This document shows, piece after piece, positions 31,226 through 37,636 of a DNA stretch of 37,636 bases. The DNA is from Fibrobacter succinogenes (GTDB lineage: Bacteria > Fibrobacterota > Fibrobacteria > Fibrobacterales > Fibrobacteraceae), in NCBI GenBank assembly GCA_902791475.1, contig CADAWC010000035.1, positions 1-37,636 on the forward strand, written 5' to 3'. The notes under the pieces were generated by a model, which was not told where the DNA came from, searched no databases, and saw only the letters and a program-made list of their open reading frames with translations. The position numbers were made by a program, and so were the translations under genes. The stretch's first letter is position 1; every line of letters begins with the position of its first letter.

Positions 31226-33982
31226 TTATTTCTTCTTAGCGGTTCTACGGTAACCACGTCTCGTCGTTTCAGTAGTACGCTGGAACGGCATCGTCATCAC
31301 CGTTGCGTTATTACCGTTACTCAGATAGCAGTATTCGTAGGCTTCCTTAACGACGGTCATCTGGTAAATGTACGGACCCGTTGCAAGCAAGCGACCCTTA
31401 TCCGTCACCGGATACATCTTGATCGTAGCAGTCATGGCACCCGATGCACCATAGAGCTTTGTATTGGAGCAACCTGGAACTACCATGCCATTCGGAGCAG
31501 ACGGATTACCTGTACCCAGAGCCTTTTCATATTCTTCCTTAGTCACGCGCTTGTTGTACTGGTTCACAAAGTGACCCAAGTGGTCAAACACGCGAATATT
31601 CACCTGGAACGGCTGAGTCGTCGAGAAATGCCATTCATAACAAGATTCGTTACTCTTCTTACCCGGAATCTTAGCAGAACCATCATTATAGCAGAGAGTC
31701 GAGTTACCATCGCCAGCGCCAAAAACGACACCATTGGTAACCGTAGTATTGCCCTTGCCACCCGAAGCCATAGTTTCATCGGCATGATCCTTAGCCCACT
31801 TCAGCGGGTCAGTGCCACTGACAGCCGGAATCGGAGTCAAAACGAGGTCTGCAGTCATGTCAGTCGGAATCGTGCCATCATTGCTTTCTGCAAGATCCGT
31901 AAGCTTCTGAGCTTCTTCTGTAAAGTCCGGACGGTCATAAGCCGGGTCATCAGGAATCACAGGCGTCGTAGCCACAGCAGTGTAAGAAATCTTACCCCAC
32001 TTTTCACGTTCATCGAAGCCTTCCACATGCTTGCCCGAAGAAGAAGCAATATAGACAGGCACCAATTGACCAGCCGGATTTGTCGTGTACATCAACTTAG
32101 ACCAGAACATCAACTGAGACCATTCTGTAGCAGTATAGTTTCCACCATTGCCGTCATCTTCAAGCCCCTGAGTCCAAGGCACGTTAAAGGCAATGCGGTC
32201 ATCACCCAAAAGACCACCAGGCACTTCCACCAAAGTTCCATTCGCATCATAAGTCATCACCTTACCTTCAAACTGGTACATTTGACCATCGGCCCCCTTA
32301 TCAGTCGGGCCAGTCATCGAAGTCACATAATAGCCATAAACCACAGTCTGCTTCACACCATTTGCATCAGTCACTTCACGCAACACGACCATAGCCGGGA
32401 GGCCCATAGCGGCAGAAGTTTGGATAGCGGCAAGGCTAGAGTCAGCAAGCGGAACGTTCATGTACATGCTGTTGTGAGAAACACCGTTTTCGTCCACCTT
32501 CACAACGACATCGCTAACAGTCGGCTGACCATAACGGGACGGAGCAAGTTCAGCAAGGGACGTACGGATGTAAATGTTAGAGCCGTCAGACTGGCGGTCA
32601 GCATAGAAGAAGTGCAAATGATGCCATGTATCATCAGCCCAACCCGTCAAAGGAGACGATCCAGCGCAGTTCGTGTACGTAGAAAGCGGTTCACCAGCAT
32701 TGCATCCATGGTTGTTCTTAGCCAAAGTCTGAATATTGACCTTACCCGGAGAAGACAAGTGCGTACCGCCCAAGTCCACAACGAGCACACCGTCCACAAA
32801 GATCCACATGTCGTCGTCACCGGCGAATTCGAAGACTTCCGGAGTCGGATTCTGGTTTGCAGCCTTGTACTTGAAGCTAGCATAACCCATCATGGTGAAT
32901 GCATAGTTACGGAGATGCTGTTTACCAAGACTACCGTTCATCGTAGCAGCGTTCCAAGCAGCGCTAAAGCCACTGCTAGTAAGAACTGCACGCGGACCAC
33001 CCTGGGCTAACCAGTCTTTGCAAAGTTTTTCAGTGTTCTGGCCCATATAGTCAGCCTGGGAATTAGCATACTGGTAATTGTACGGCGGGCAGAAAATGGA
33101 AAGCGTCTGCGGAAAATACTGGTCACACTGACCAGTCGGCTGAATAGAAGCATTACAGGGCTTGTTGCTCACCCATTCTCTTGTAAGCGGGTTGATACTG
33201 TCAAGCGGAGAATAACCACCGTTATTGTAGTTATAGTCATAAATGTAATACTTGGAGTTCGGGTCCTTCGGAATATCCATCGTCGTGTTGACGCGCTTGT
33301 TCACGCCCTCAACATCGGCATACCACTGAATAAAATTCGCATTATCGCAAAGGTCACCCTGTTTAAGGATGGAGACATCATTAAGCATGTCAATTTTGCC
33401 TTCTTCCTTAGGAGTAAACATCAAATAGGGGTTCACCATACCCGGCGTATAGATAACTGGGTTCGACCAAACGACACCACCATTCGGGCACTTGTAACCG
33501 CTCACATCAGCCTGAGCGTTCTTGTAACCACGAAGCGTAATATTTCCGTTTTTCTGGGAGCATTCGCCATATTCAAGAACCTGTCCCGTTGTAGAAACAG
33601 TCTGCAAATATCCCGGCAAGGAAAGATTCGCAACCATCGGGAGACCATCAGTACCAATTTTGGCACCAATTCCCATGTCAATGGTATTCTTGTTACCGCA
33701 AGTAGCGTGGAGAGGATTATTGTACCATGAAACATCGTAACCGACGTAGCCGCCATTGACAATGAGTTCACTGCAAAGCCCCGTCAGGACAGCACCTTTC
33801 GATGAACAATAGTTATTATCGCCTTTGCTCATATATTCTTCGGAAAAATTTTCGAAGTCCGGGTGACTCGGCTGAAAATCGCGAATCACAATATCCAACG
33901 TACGGACATCCTGGGTCTGGGCAAAACCAACGGCGGAACAACCAAACAGAGCACCGAGGGTAATCCACTTATATAGTTTCAT
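31226..33982 (-). CDS. Secreted fibro-slime (PA14-like) protein
   Basis: The 918-residue protein has a signal peptide (ending VGFAQT) and a fibro-slime domain (TIGR02148, PA14-like). Its diagnostic stretch at about residues 385-410 reads FEFAGDDDMWIFVDGVLVVD, followed by LGGTH and, later, HHLHFFYADRQSDGSN. The rest is beta-rich with many Cys pairs, Asn, Gly and Tyr. Fibro-slime proteins of F. succinogenes are outer-surface proteins associated with cellulose adhesion. The C-terminus ends in a basic RRGYRRTAKKK tail, perhaps for anchoring. ATG 33982 follows GGTGGAGATTGGAATTT; the GATTGGAATT part recurs before the GH16 gene. A TATATTTAGGTGGA motif lies upstream. Confidence 0.88.
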   Translation of the reverse strand: MKLYKWITLGALFGCSAVGFAQTQDVRTLDIVIRDFQPSHPDFENFSEEYMSKGDNNYCSSKGAVLTGLCSELIVNGGYVGYDVSWYNNPLHATCGNKNTIDMGIGAKIGTDGLPMVANLSLPGYLQTVSTTGQVLEYGECSQKNGNITLRGYKNAQADVSGYKCPNGGVVWSNPVIYTPGMVNPYLMFTPKEEGKIDMLNDVSILKQGDLCDNANFIQWYADVEGVNKRVNTTMDIPKDPNSKYYIYDYNYNNGGYSPLDSINPLTREWVSNKPCNASIQPTGQCDQYFPQTLSIFCPPYNYQYANSQADYMGQNTEKLCKDWLAQGGPRAVLTSSGFSAAWNAATMNGSLGKQHLRNYAFTMMGYASFKYKAANQNPTPEVFEFAGDDDMWIFVDGVLVVDLGGTHLSSPGKVNIQTLAKNNHGCNAGEPLSTYTNCAGSSPLTGWADDTWHHLHFFYADRQSDGSNIYIRTSLAELAPSRYGQPTVSDVVVKVDENGVSHNSMYMNVPLADSSLAAIQTSAAMGLPAMVVLREVTDANGVKQTVVYGYYVTSMTGPTDKGADGQMYQFEGKVMTYDANGTLVEVPGGLLGDDRIAFNVPWTQGLEDDGNGGNYTATEWSQLMFWSKLMYTTNPAGQLVPVYIASSSGKHVEGFDEREKWGKISYTAVATTPVIPDDPAYDRPDFTEEAQKLTDLAESNDGTIPTDMTADLVLTPIPAVSGTDPLKWAKDHADETMASGGKGNTTVTNGVVFGAGDGNSTLCYNDGSAKIPGKKSNESCYEWHFSTTQPFQVNIRVFDHLGHFVNQYNKRVTKEEYEKALGTGNPSAPNGMVVPGCSNTKLYGASGAMTATIKMYPVTDKGRLLATGPYIYQMTVVKEAYEYCYLSNGNNATVMTMPFQRTTETTRRGYRRTAKKK

Positions 33983-34183
33983 AAATTCCAATCTCCACCT
34001 AAAATTAGGTTACAACAATTCCACCTAAATATAAACCAATTCCATTGAAATGAGGTCCAATATTATTGCAAAATATATGTAAAAACATAAAATCTTCAGA
34101 AATTTCAACAATTACCGTATTATATCCGTAAAATATCCAAGTCGTAACCGCATTTTTCATGGGAATAGCTATTTTTTTCGGCC

Positions 34184-34816
34184 ATGAATTGGTCCATCGT
34201 ATTTTTTATAGCCATGATGCTTCTGCTCTTGCGCATTTTGCGTTTGAGAATCCGAGCCAACACCACACGTTCGGAATCATTTAAGAGACTTGCCCCTAAA
34301 GATCAGCTTGCCGTACTCAAAGAATGCCTCCTGAACAATCCATCCGAAACAAATCTCAGAAATCTCGGCAATTTTGCCGAACAAACATCGCAAAAAATAG
34401 ACATCGAGAGCTACCGTCCGTTCCTCAAGTCGCAGTTGGCCATTTTCGGTCGTAAAGACGCCATCGCCGAAGACAACGAACTTTATGCCGCCGAAACCAA
34501 GTGGATGGACAAAATCAAACCTCTCGAATTTGAAGAAGCAGAAACGTTCAAAAGTGAAAATGATACTCCCAAATACATCGAGCGCAGCCTAGAAGGCATC
34601 TCCCGCTTGTACTCAGACGATGCTATACTAGGCGAACTCGCCAAACTAGCCCCGGATTATCCGCACGCAAGCGAACTCGCCGAAAGCTACAAGCAGCTCA
34701 TGCAGACACGAGACGAAAGCCTCGCCGACGACAAATCCCTCGAAGCCCTCCGCAAGCTCAAAGACGCGTGGGAAGAAGACTTATTGAACGTGAGGTTAGT
34801 AGGAAGTAGACAGTAG
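34184..34816 (+). CDS. Membrane-anchored helical protein of unknown function
   Basis: The 210-residue product has one N-terminal membrane segment (VFFIAMMLLLLRILRLRI) and a long, charged, mostly helical cytoplasmic or periplasmic part rich in Glu, Lys and Leu. I do not recognise a family; the LNNPSETNLRNLG stretch faintly suggests TPR-like helices. The last six codons (LVGSRQ) and the TAG stop are encoded by a heptamer repeat array, so the native C-terminus may have been altered by repeat insertion. No Shine-Dalgarno is evident. Confidence 0.6.
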   Translation: MNWSIVFFIAMMLLLLRILRLRIRANTTRSESFKRLAPKDQLAVLKECLLNNPSETNLRNLGNFAEQTSQKIDIESYRPFLKSQLAIFGRKDAIAEDNELYAAETKWMDKIKPLEFEEAETFKSENDTPKYIERSLEGISRLYSDDAILGELAKLAPDYPHASELAESYKQLMQTRDESLADDKSLEALRKLKDAWEEDLLNVRLVGSRQ

Positions 34817-34833
34817 ACGGTAGGAAGTTGGCA
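34799..34833 (+). repeat. Heptamer array GTAGGAA/GTAGACA/GTAGACG
   Basis: Five 7-bp units (GTAGGAA, GTAGACA, GTAGACG, GTAGGAA, GTTGGCA) overlap the 3' end of the preceding CDS and supply its TAG stop (34814-34816). Confidence 0.85.
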
Positions 34834-34853
34834 GAACCTAGCCCGCTCCGCTC

Positions 34854-34925
34854 TTAGAACTTAGTTGGCAGAACTTAGTTGACAGAGCTTAAAGAGAATG
34901 CATTGTTCTAAGTTCTAAGTTCTAT
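34854..34925. repeat. Inverted heptamer arrays between convergent genes
   Basis: AGAACTT and AGTTGGC/AGTTGAC units alternate in 7-bp register (34854-34893), and TTCTAAG units follow at 34905-34924. AGAACTTAG and CTAAGTTCT are inverted, so the region can form a hairpin. The TAG stop of the minus-strand gene (34924-34922) lies in the second array. Confidence 0.75.
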
Positions 34926-35269
34926 TTCTCCAAAAAATCCAGCGCTTCGCCCGCCAGTTCCACACAGCGGTTACACGGGATAATTTTGTTCGGGCGAATT
35001 TCCTTACACTTGGTAAAGCCCTGAGCGCCGCGCTTAAAGACATCTTCAATCGATTCGGCATGGTCGGGTTGCATCATCTTCGCCGCATAGAGCGCCCCGC
35101 ACAAGCCGTCCGGAGCCTTTCCGCCACCGAAAGCACGGAACATTTCGGCAACCTTCACTGCCTCTTCTTCGGATTTGCCCGTTGCACGGGCGTAACCATA
35201 AGCAACCGCCATGGCACAGTTACCGCGCTTATCCGCATGGAATTTCTTCGAAAATTCGGCAATCGACAT
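34922..35269 (-). CDS. C_GCAxxG_C_C family (putative redox) protein
   Basis: The 115-residue protein matches the C_GCAxxG_C_C family, with NCAMAVAYGYA, FGGGKAPDGLCGALYAAK and terminal CKEI...CNRCVELAGE. The conserved cysteines suggest redox or metal binding; the family often lies near electron-transfer genes but has no defined reaction. AGGAG 5 nt before ATG 35269 decides the start. Its stop lies in a heptamer repeat shared with the convergent gene end. Confidence 0.8.
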   Translation of the reverse strand: MSIAEFSKKFHADKRGNCAMAVAYGYARATGKSEEEAVKVAEMFRAFGGGKAPDGLCGALYAAKMMQPDHAESIEDVFKRGAQGFTKCKEIRPNKIIPCNRCVELAGEALDFLEK

Positions 35270-35350
35270 AAAAGCTCCTTTTACAAAAGACAATGTAAAT
35301 TTACATTCGTGACAGGCGCTGAAAAACTAAATTTTGCATTTTCATCATTT

Positions 35351-35601
35351 TTTACGTGAGAAAAGCGCGTTTTTCACAAATTTTCACGTAAATTCTAGTA
35401 CAAATTAATCAAAATTTTCAAAAATTCGGGATTTCGCGCTCAAAACCGGCACAAAACACAGGTTAAAGATCCTTTTTCGCGAAAAAATCACTTCCAAAAA
35501 GCAAAAAAATTTACAAAAGCGGCATGTTCTCCAGCTTTTATTACATACAACATTAGAATTTTACGTGAATAAAGCTCAAAAATTGAAAATTTTCACGTAA
35601 A
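35351..35601. promoter_or_regulatory. Two identically spaced TTTACGTGA/TCACGTAAA inverted pairs
   Basis: Pair 1 is 35351-35359 with 35384-35392 and pair 2 is 35560-35568 with 35593-35601. In both, the inverted arms are offset by exactly 33 bp. A perfect TTTTTCGCGAAAAA palindrome lies between them (35472-35485). The whole intergenic stretch 35270-35649 is AT-rich and without a gene. Pair 2 ends about 40 bp upstream of a TATATT box, so it may be a looping operator for the small gene at 35650. Confidence 0.6.
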
Positions 35602-35649
35602 TTTCGCCATTTTTCAAAAATCGCCTTTAAAACACTCTATATTTTAAAC

Positions 35650-35805
35650 ATGCCTAACGAAAACAACAACATCAAGAATCTCGACCTCGACCAGCTCATC
35701 GGCAACATGAGTTCCATCAACAGCGAAGACTACTGGTTCACCAAAGTCAGTAAAATCGAGGAACACGACGAAACCGCTGAGCCAAAGCAAGGCGGTCAAG
35801 GCTAA
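35650..35805 (+). CDS. Small acidic protein (51 aa) of unknown function
   Basis: The 51-codon frame uses codons typical of the neighbouring genes (AAC, CTC, GAC, ATC, GGC). It encodes a hydrophilic peptide with NLDLDQLIGNMSSINSED, a central YWF and a Glu/Gln/Gly-rich end. I know no family. ATG 35650 lies 6 nt after TATATT (35638-35643), suggesting a leaderless mRNA. It lies directly downstream of the inverted-repeat pairs, which may regulate it. Confidence 0.55.
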   Translation: MPNENNNIKNLDLDQLIGNMSSINSEDYWFTKVSKIEEHDETAEPKQGGQG

Positions 35806-35955
35806 AACGAAAACGCCAAAACAGCGCCGTAACGCCCATCCAAAGGGTTCAGCAGAGGAGTAATCCCAACTTGCATGGACTTGCTCGATTTTTTAGAATC
35901 TTGCCATTTTGGGTAGTATTTTTCATACTTACTGCGACGGACTAAAGTCGCGATT

Positions 35956-36150
35956 TCAAAGGTTATCTGAGCCTCCGATAAACGTCCAAAACATCACATC
36001 TTTCACAAAATCATCCGTACGATATTTTTCCAAGTTGTATTCGTACATTTTCTGATAATACTCAGCAGAATCAACAGGCGTAACCACAGCCGGTTCATTA
36101 GCCAGGCAAGGCATCATCAACAACGCAATACACAACAAAATAATTTTCAT
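35956..36150 (-). CDS. Small exported protein (64 aa)
   Basis: The product starts with a typical signal peptide (MKIILLCIALLMMPCLA) followed by a Glu/Tyr-rich mature part of about 46 residues. No family is recognised. ATG 36150 is 7 nt downstream of a minus-strand TATATT (36163-36158) with no Shine-Dalgarno, the same arrangement as three other genes here. The longer open frame upstream is not credible. Confidence 0.5.
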   Translation of the reverse strand: MKIILLCIALLMMPCLANEPAVVTPVDSAEYYQKMYEYNLEKYRTDDFVKDVMFWTFIGGSDNL

Positions 36151-36275
36151 GTGAAGCAATATAAAAAAAGAACCCCCCGCGAGCGCAAATGTTTTGAAAG
36201 GAGATGCAGCATCAAATGCGGCATGACACCCCAAAAAAAGAAGCCCTCGCGAGCGAGAGTTCCTATAAAGCAAAA

Positions 36276-36310
36276 TCCCGACTTAGAAAAGTCGGGACTT
36301 TAAAATTTTG
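36276..36310. terminator. Terminator-like hairpin
   Basis: CCCGACTT and AAGTCGGG pair around a 4-nt loop, with a T-rich tract on the plus side and an A-run on the other, so it may work in both directions. Confidence 0.6.
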
Positions 36311-36380
36311 TTAGTCAACAAAATCCTAGTAATGGTTCAGTTGCGAGCAGAGCAAGGCCGCAGACCCGAAGCCGAATAAT

Positions 36381-36409
36381 AAAAAACTCCGCAAACTATG
36401 TTGCAGAGT
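36381..36409 (-). terminator. Terminator of the pgk gene
   Basis: On the minus strand ACTCTGCAA and TTTGCGGAGT form a near-perfect stem followed by TTTTTT, about 90 bp after the pgk stop codon. Confidence 0.7.
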
Positions 36410-36497
36410 CTTTAAAATCCAATTTTTGCGCAAGCGCAAAATTCTAGGCTCGGAAATGCGAACGCAAGCGTTCGCACTTCACTCGCCTCATAATCAG

Positions 36498-37636
36498 TTA
36501 CTTGTCAGTGAGGAAAGCAACGCCCGGAAGAACCTTGCCTTCGAGGAGTTCGAGGGAAGCGCCACCACCCGTAGAGGTGTGGGTCACCTTCTTGTCTGCG
36601 CCGTACTTCTTGGCAGCCGTAGCGGTATCGCCACCACCGATCACGGTGATTGCGCCAGCAGCGGTAGCTTCGACGATAGCGTCAGCCATAGCCTTGGTAG
36701 CCTTTTCAAAAGCTTCGAATTCGAACACGCCTGCAGGACCGTTCCAAACGATGGTCTTTGCGGACTTGATAGCGTTCACAAAGAGCTTGGTGGATTCAGC
36801 ACCCACATCGAGGCCCATCCAGCCAGCCGGAATACCTTCGGCGTCAGAGACAGCCTTGGTAGCAGCGTCGGCAGCGAACTTGTCAGCAGCGATGTAGTCC
36901 ACCGGGAGGATGATTTCCTTGCCGGCAGCCTTAGCCTTAGCCATGAGATCCGGAACGAGCTTGGCACCTTCTTCGTCAAACAGAGAAGAACCGATTTCGA
37001 TGTTGTTGAGAACCTTCTTGAAGGTGAAAGCCATGCCACCGCCGATGATGATCTTGTCGGCCTTGTCGAGGAGGTTGTTGATGAGCTGGATCTTGTCAGC
37101 GACCTTTGTTCATGAGGAAACCGGCAGCGCGCTGCGGAAGTTCAACACCAGTCATGGAAGAGTGATCGCGGTGAGCGGTACCGAAAGCGTCGTTCACATA
37201 AACGTCAGCGAGCTTGGTGAGGCTTGCGCGGAAGGCCTTCACGGCTTCCTTGTCGGCCTTTTCCTTGGTTTCGGTGCCATCGGCGTTCTTGATCTTCCTC
37301 TTGCCTTCTTCTTCGATGTGGAAGCGGAGGTTTTCGAGGAGGATGATTTCACCCGGCTTGATAGCAGCGCAGGCAGCTTCAACTTCCGGACCAACGCAAT
37401 CCGGGAGGAACTTCACCGGCTTCTTGATGAGTTCTTCGAGCTTCTTAGCAACCGGAGCGAGCGTGTACTTCATGTTCTTTTCGCCATTCGGACGGCCGAG
37501 GTGGGAAGCGAGCACGACGGCTGCACCATGATCGAGAGCGTACTGGATGGTCGGGAGAGCGGCTTCGATACGCTTGGTGTTGGTGATTTCGCCAGTCACC
37601 TTGTCCTGCGGAACGTTGAAGTCAACACGGATGAAC
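36498..37636 (-). pseudogene. pgk: Phosphoglycerate kinase, interrupted and partial
   Basis: Two frames together encode a phosphoglycerate kinase, which makes ATP from 1,3-bisphosphoglycerate. The N-terminal part (37635 down to about 37096; starts FIRVDFNVP, has SHLGRPNGE and [14 protein letters not shown]) enters from beyond the window edge and stops after FLMNKGR. The C-terminal part restarts as [16 protein letters not shown] with [10 protein letters not shown], and ends with GGGDTATA and [14 protein letters not shown]. About 24 residues that normally separate them (through GGAK) are missing together with a frame change, implying a deletion of about 71 nt near 37105. The sequence, including the [13 protein letters not shown] insertion, resembles the eukaryote-like class. 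It may be an assembly error, since pgk is essential in glycolysis. Confidence 0.8.

Larger units (their letters stand above)
36151..36497. other. Intergenic region with terminators and inverted repeats
   Basis: Apart from two terminators, it holds a TCGCGAGCGA palindrome region near 36.25 kb and short inverted repeats. I see no gene. Confidence 0.5.

Noticed and set aside
31571..33010. 479-codon plus-strand frame opposite the fibro-slime gene
   Set aside because: It is a shadow ORF with biased composition; the minus-strand protein has a signal peptide and a family domain.
20233..34925. Heptamer arrays considered as CRISPR
   Set aside because: Units are only 7 bp with no unique spacers and no cas genes are nearby.
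1..37636. tRNA or rRNA genes
   Set aside because: No cloverleaf with a GGTTCRANNCC-type T-arm or rRNA-like segment was seen by reading both strands.

Overview
The window looks like chromosome from a Fibrobacter species (Fibrobacter succinogenes-like). The diagnostic features are a fibro-slime protein, two genes carrying the 'Fibrobacter succinogenes major paralogous' (FISUMP, TIGR02145) domain, and secreted plant-polysaccharide hydrolases (GH44, GH16), in a moderate-GC genome with recurrent TATATT -10 boxes. No rRNA, tRNA, IS element or CRISPR array was seen.

Layout. 1-1,660: short leader repeats, a possible small minus-strand transcript, a GNAT acetyltransferase and a DoxX-like membrane protein. 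1,722-7,404: a secreted GH44 glucanase, a stand-alone RelA/SpoT-type alarmone synthetase, a DUF1653 protein, a YhhN-like membrane protein and a secreted GH16 glucanase. 7,561-14,889: a MATE exporter; a three-gene minus-strand cluster (His-rich lipoprotein with an alpha/beta hydrolase domain, outer-membrane protein with a Met-rich loop, small exported protein); a PLP aminotransferase; an AGCS amino-acid:cation symporter. 14,959-19,656: accessory region with an Rpn-family nuclease that has an apparent intragenic small ORF, a candidate structured RNA, an AT-rich block with a GIY-YIG-like protein and a coupled small partner, a TM2-FISUMP fusion and a secreted FISUMP protein.

20,285-31,082: mostly housekeeping genes on the plus strand: ffh; rpsP-rimM-trmD-rplS (ribosome and tRNA maturation); two overlapping cyclic-nucleotide-binding-like genes; then yajC-def-spoIID-like-mtaB (Sec accessory, peptide deformylase, SpoIID/LytB, and a methylthiotransferase of the archaeal/eukaryal type). 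A GGDEF protein faces ffh. 31,226-37,636: a large fibro-slime protein, small membrane or exported proteins, a C_GCAxxG_C_C redox-type protein, an AT-rich intergenic region with two identically spaced inverted-repeat pairs, and a eukaryote-like phosphoglycerate kinase gene that is interrupted by an internal out-of-frame deletion and runs off the window end.

The main unexplained signals are: (i) 7-bp-periodic tandem repeats of different sequence that abut genes and supply the stop codons of three of them; (ii) two TTTACGTGA/TCACGTAAA pairs with the same 33-bp offset; (iii) candidate structured RNAs near 16.1 kb and 0.4 kb; (iv) several start codons only 6-7 nt after a TATATT box, suggesting leaderless mRNAs; (v) the Rpn gene-within-gene; (vi) the broken pgk. 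All calls come from reading the sequence; no database search was run.
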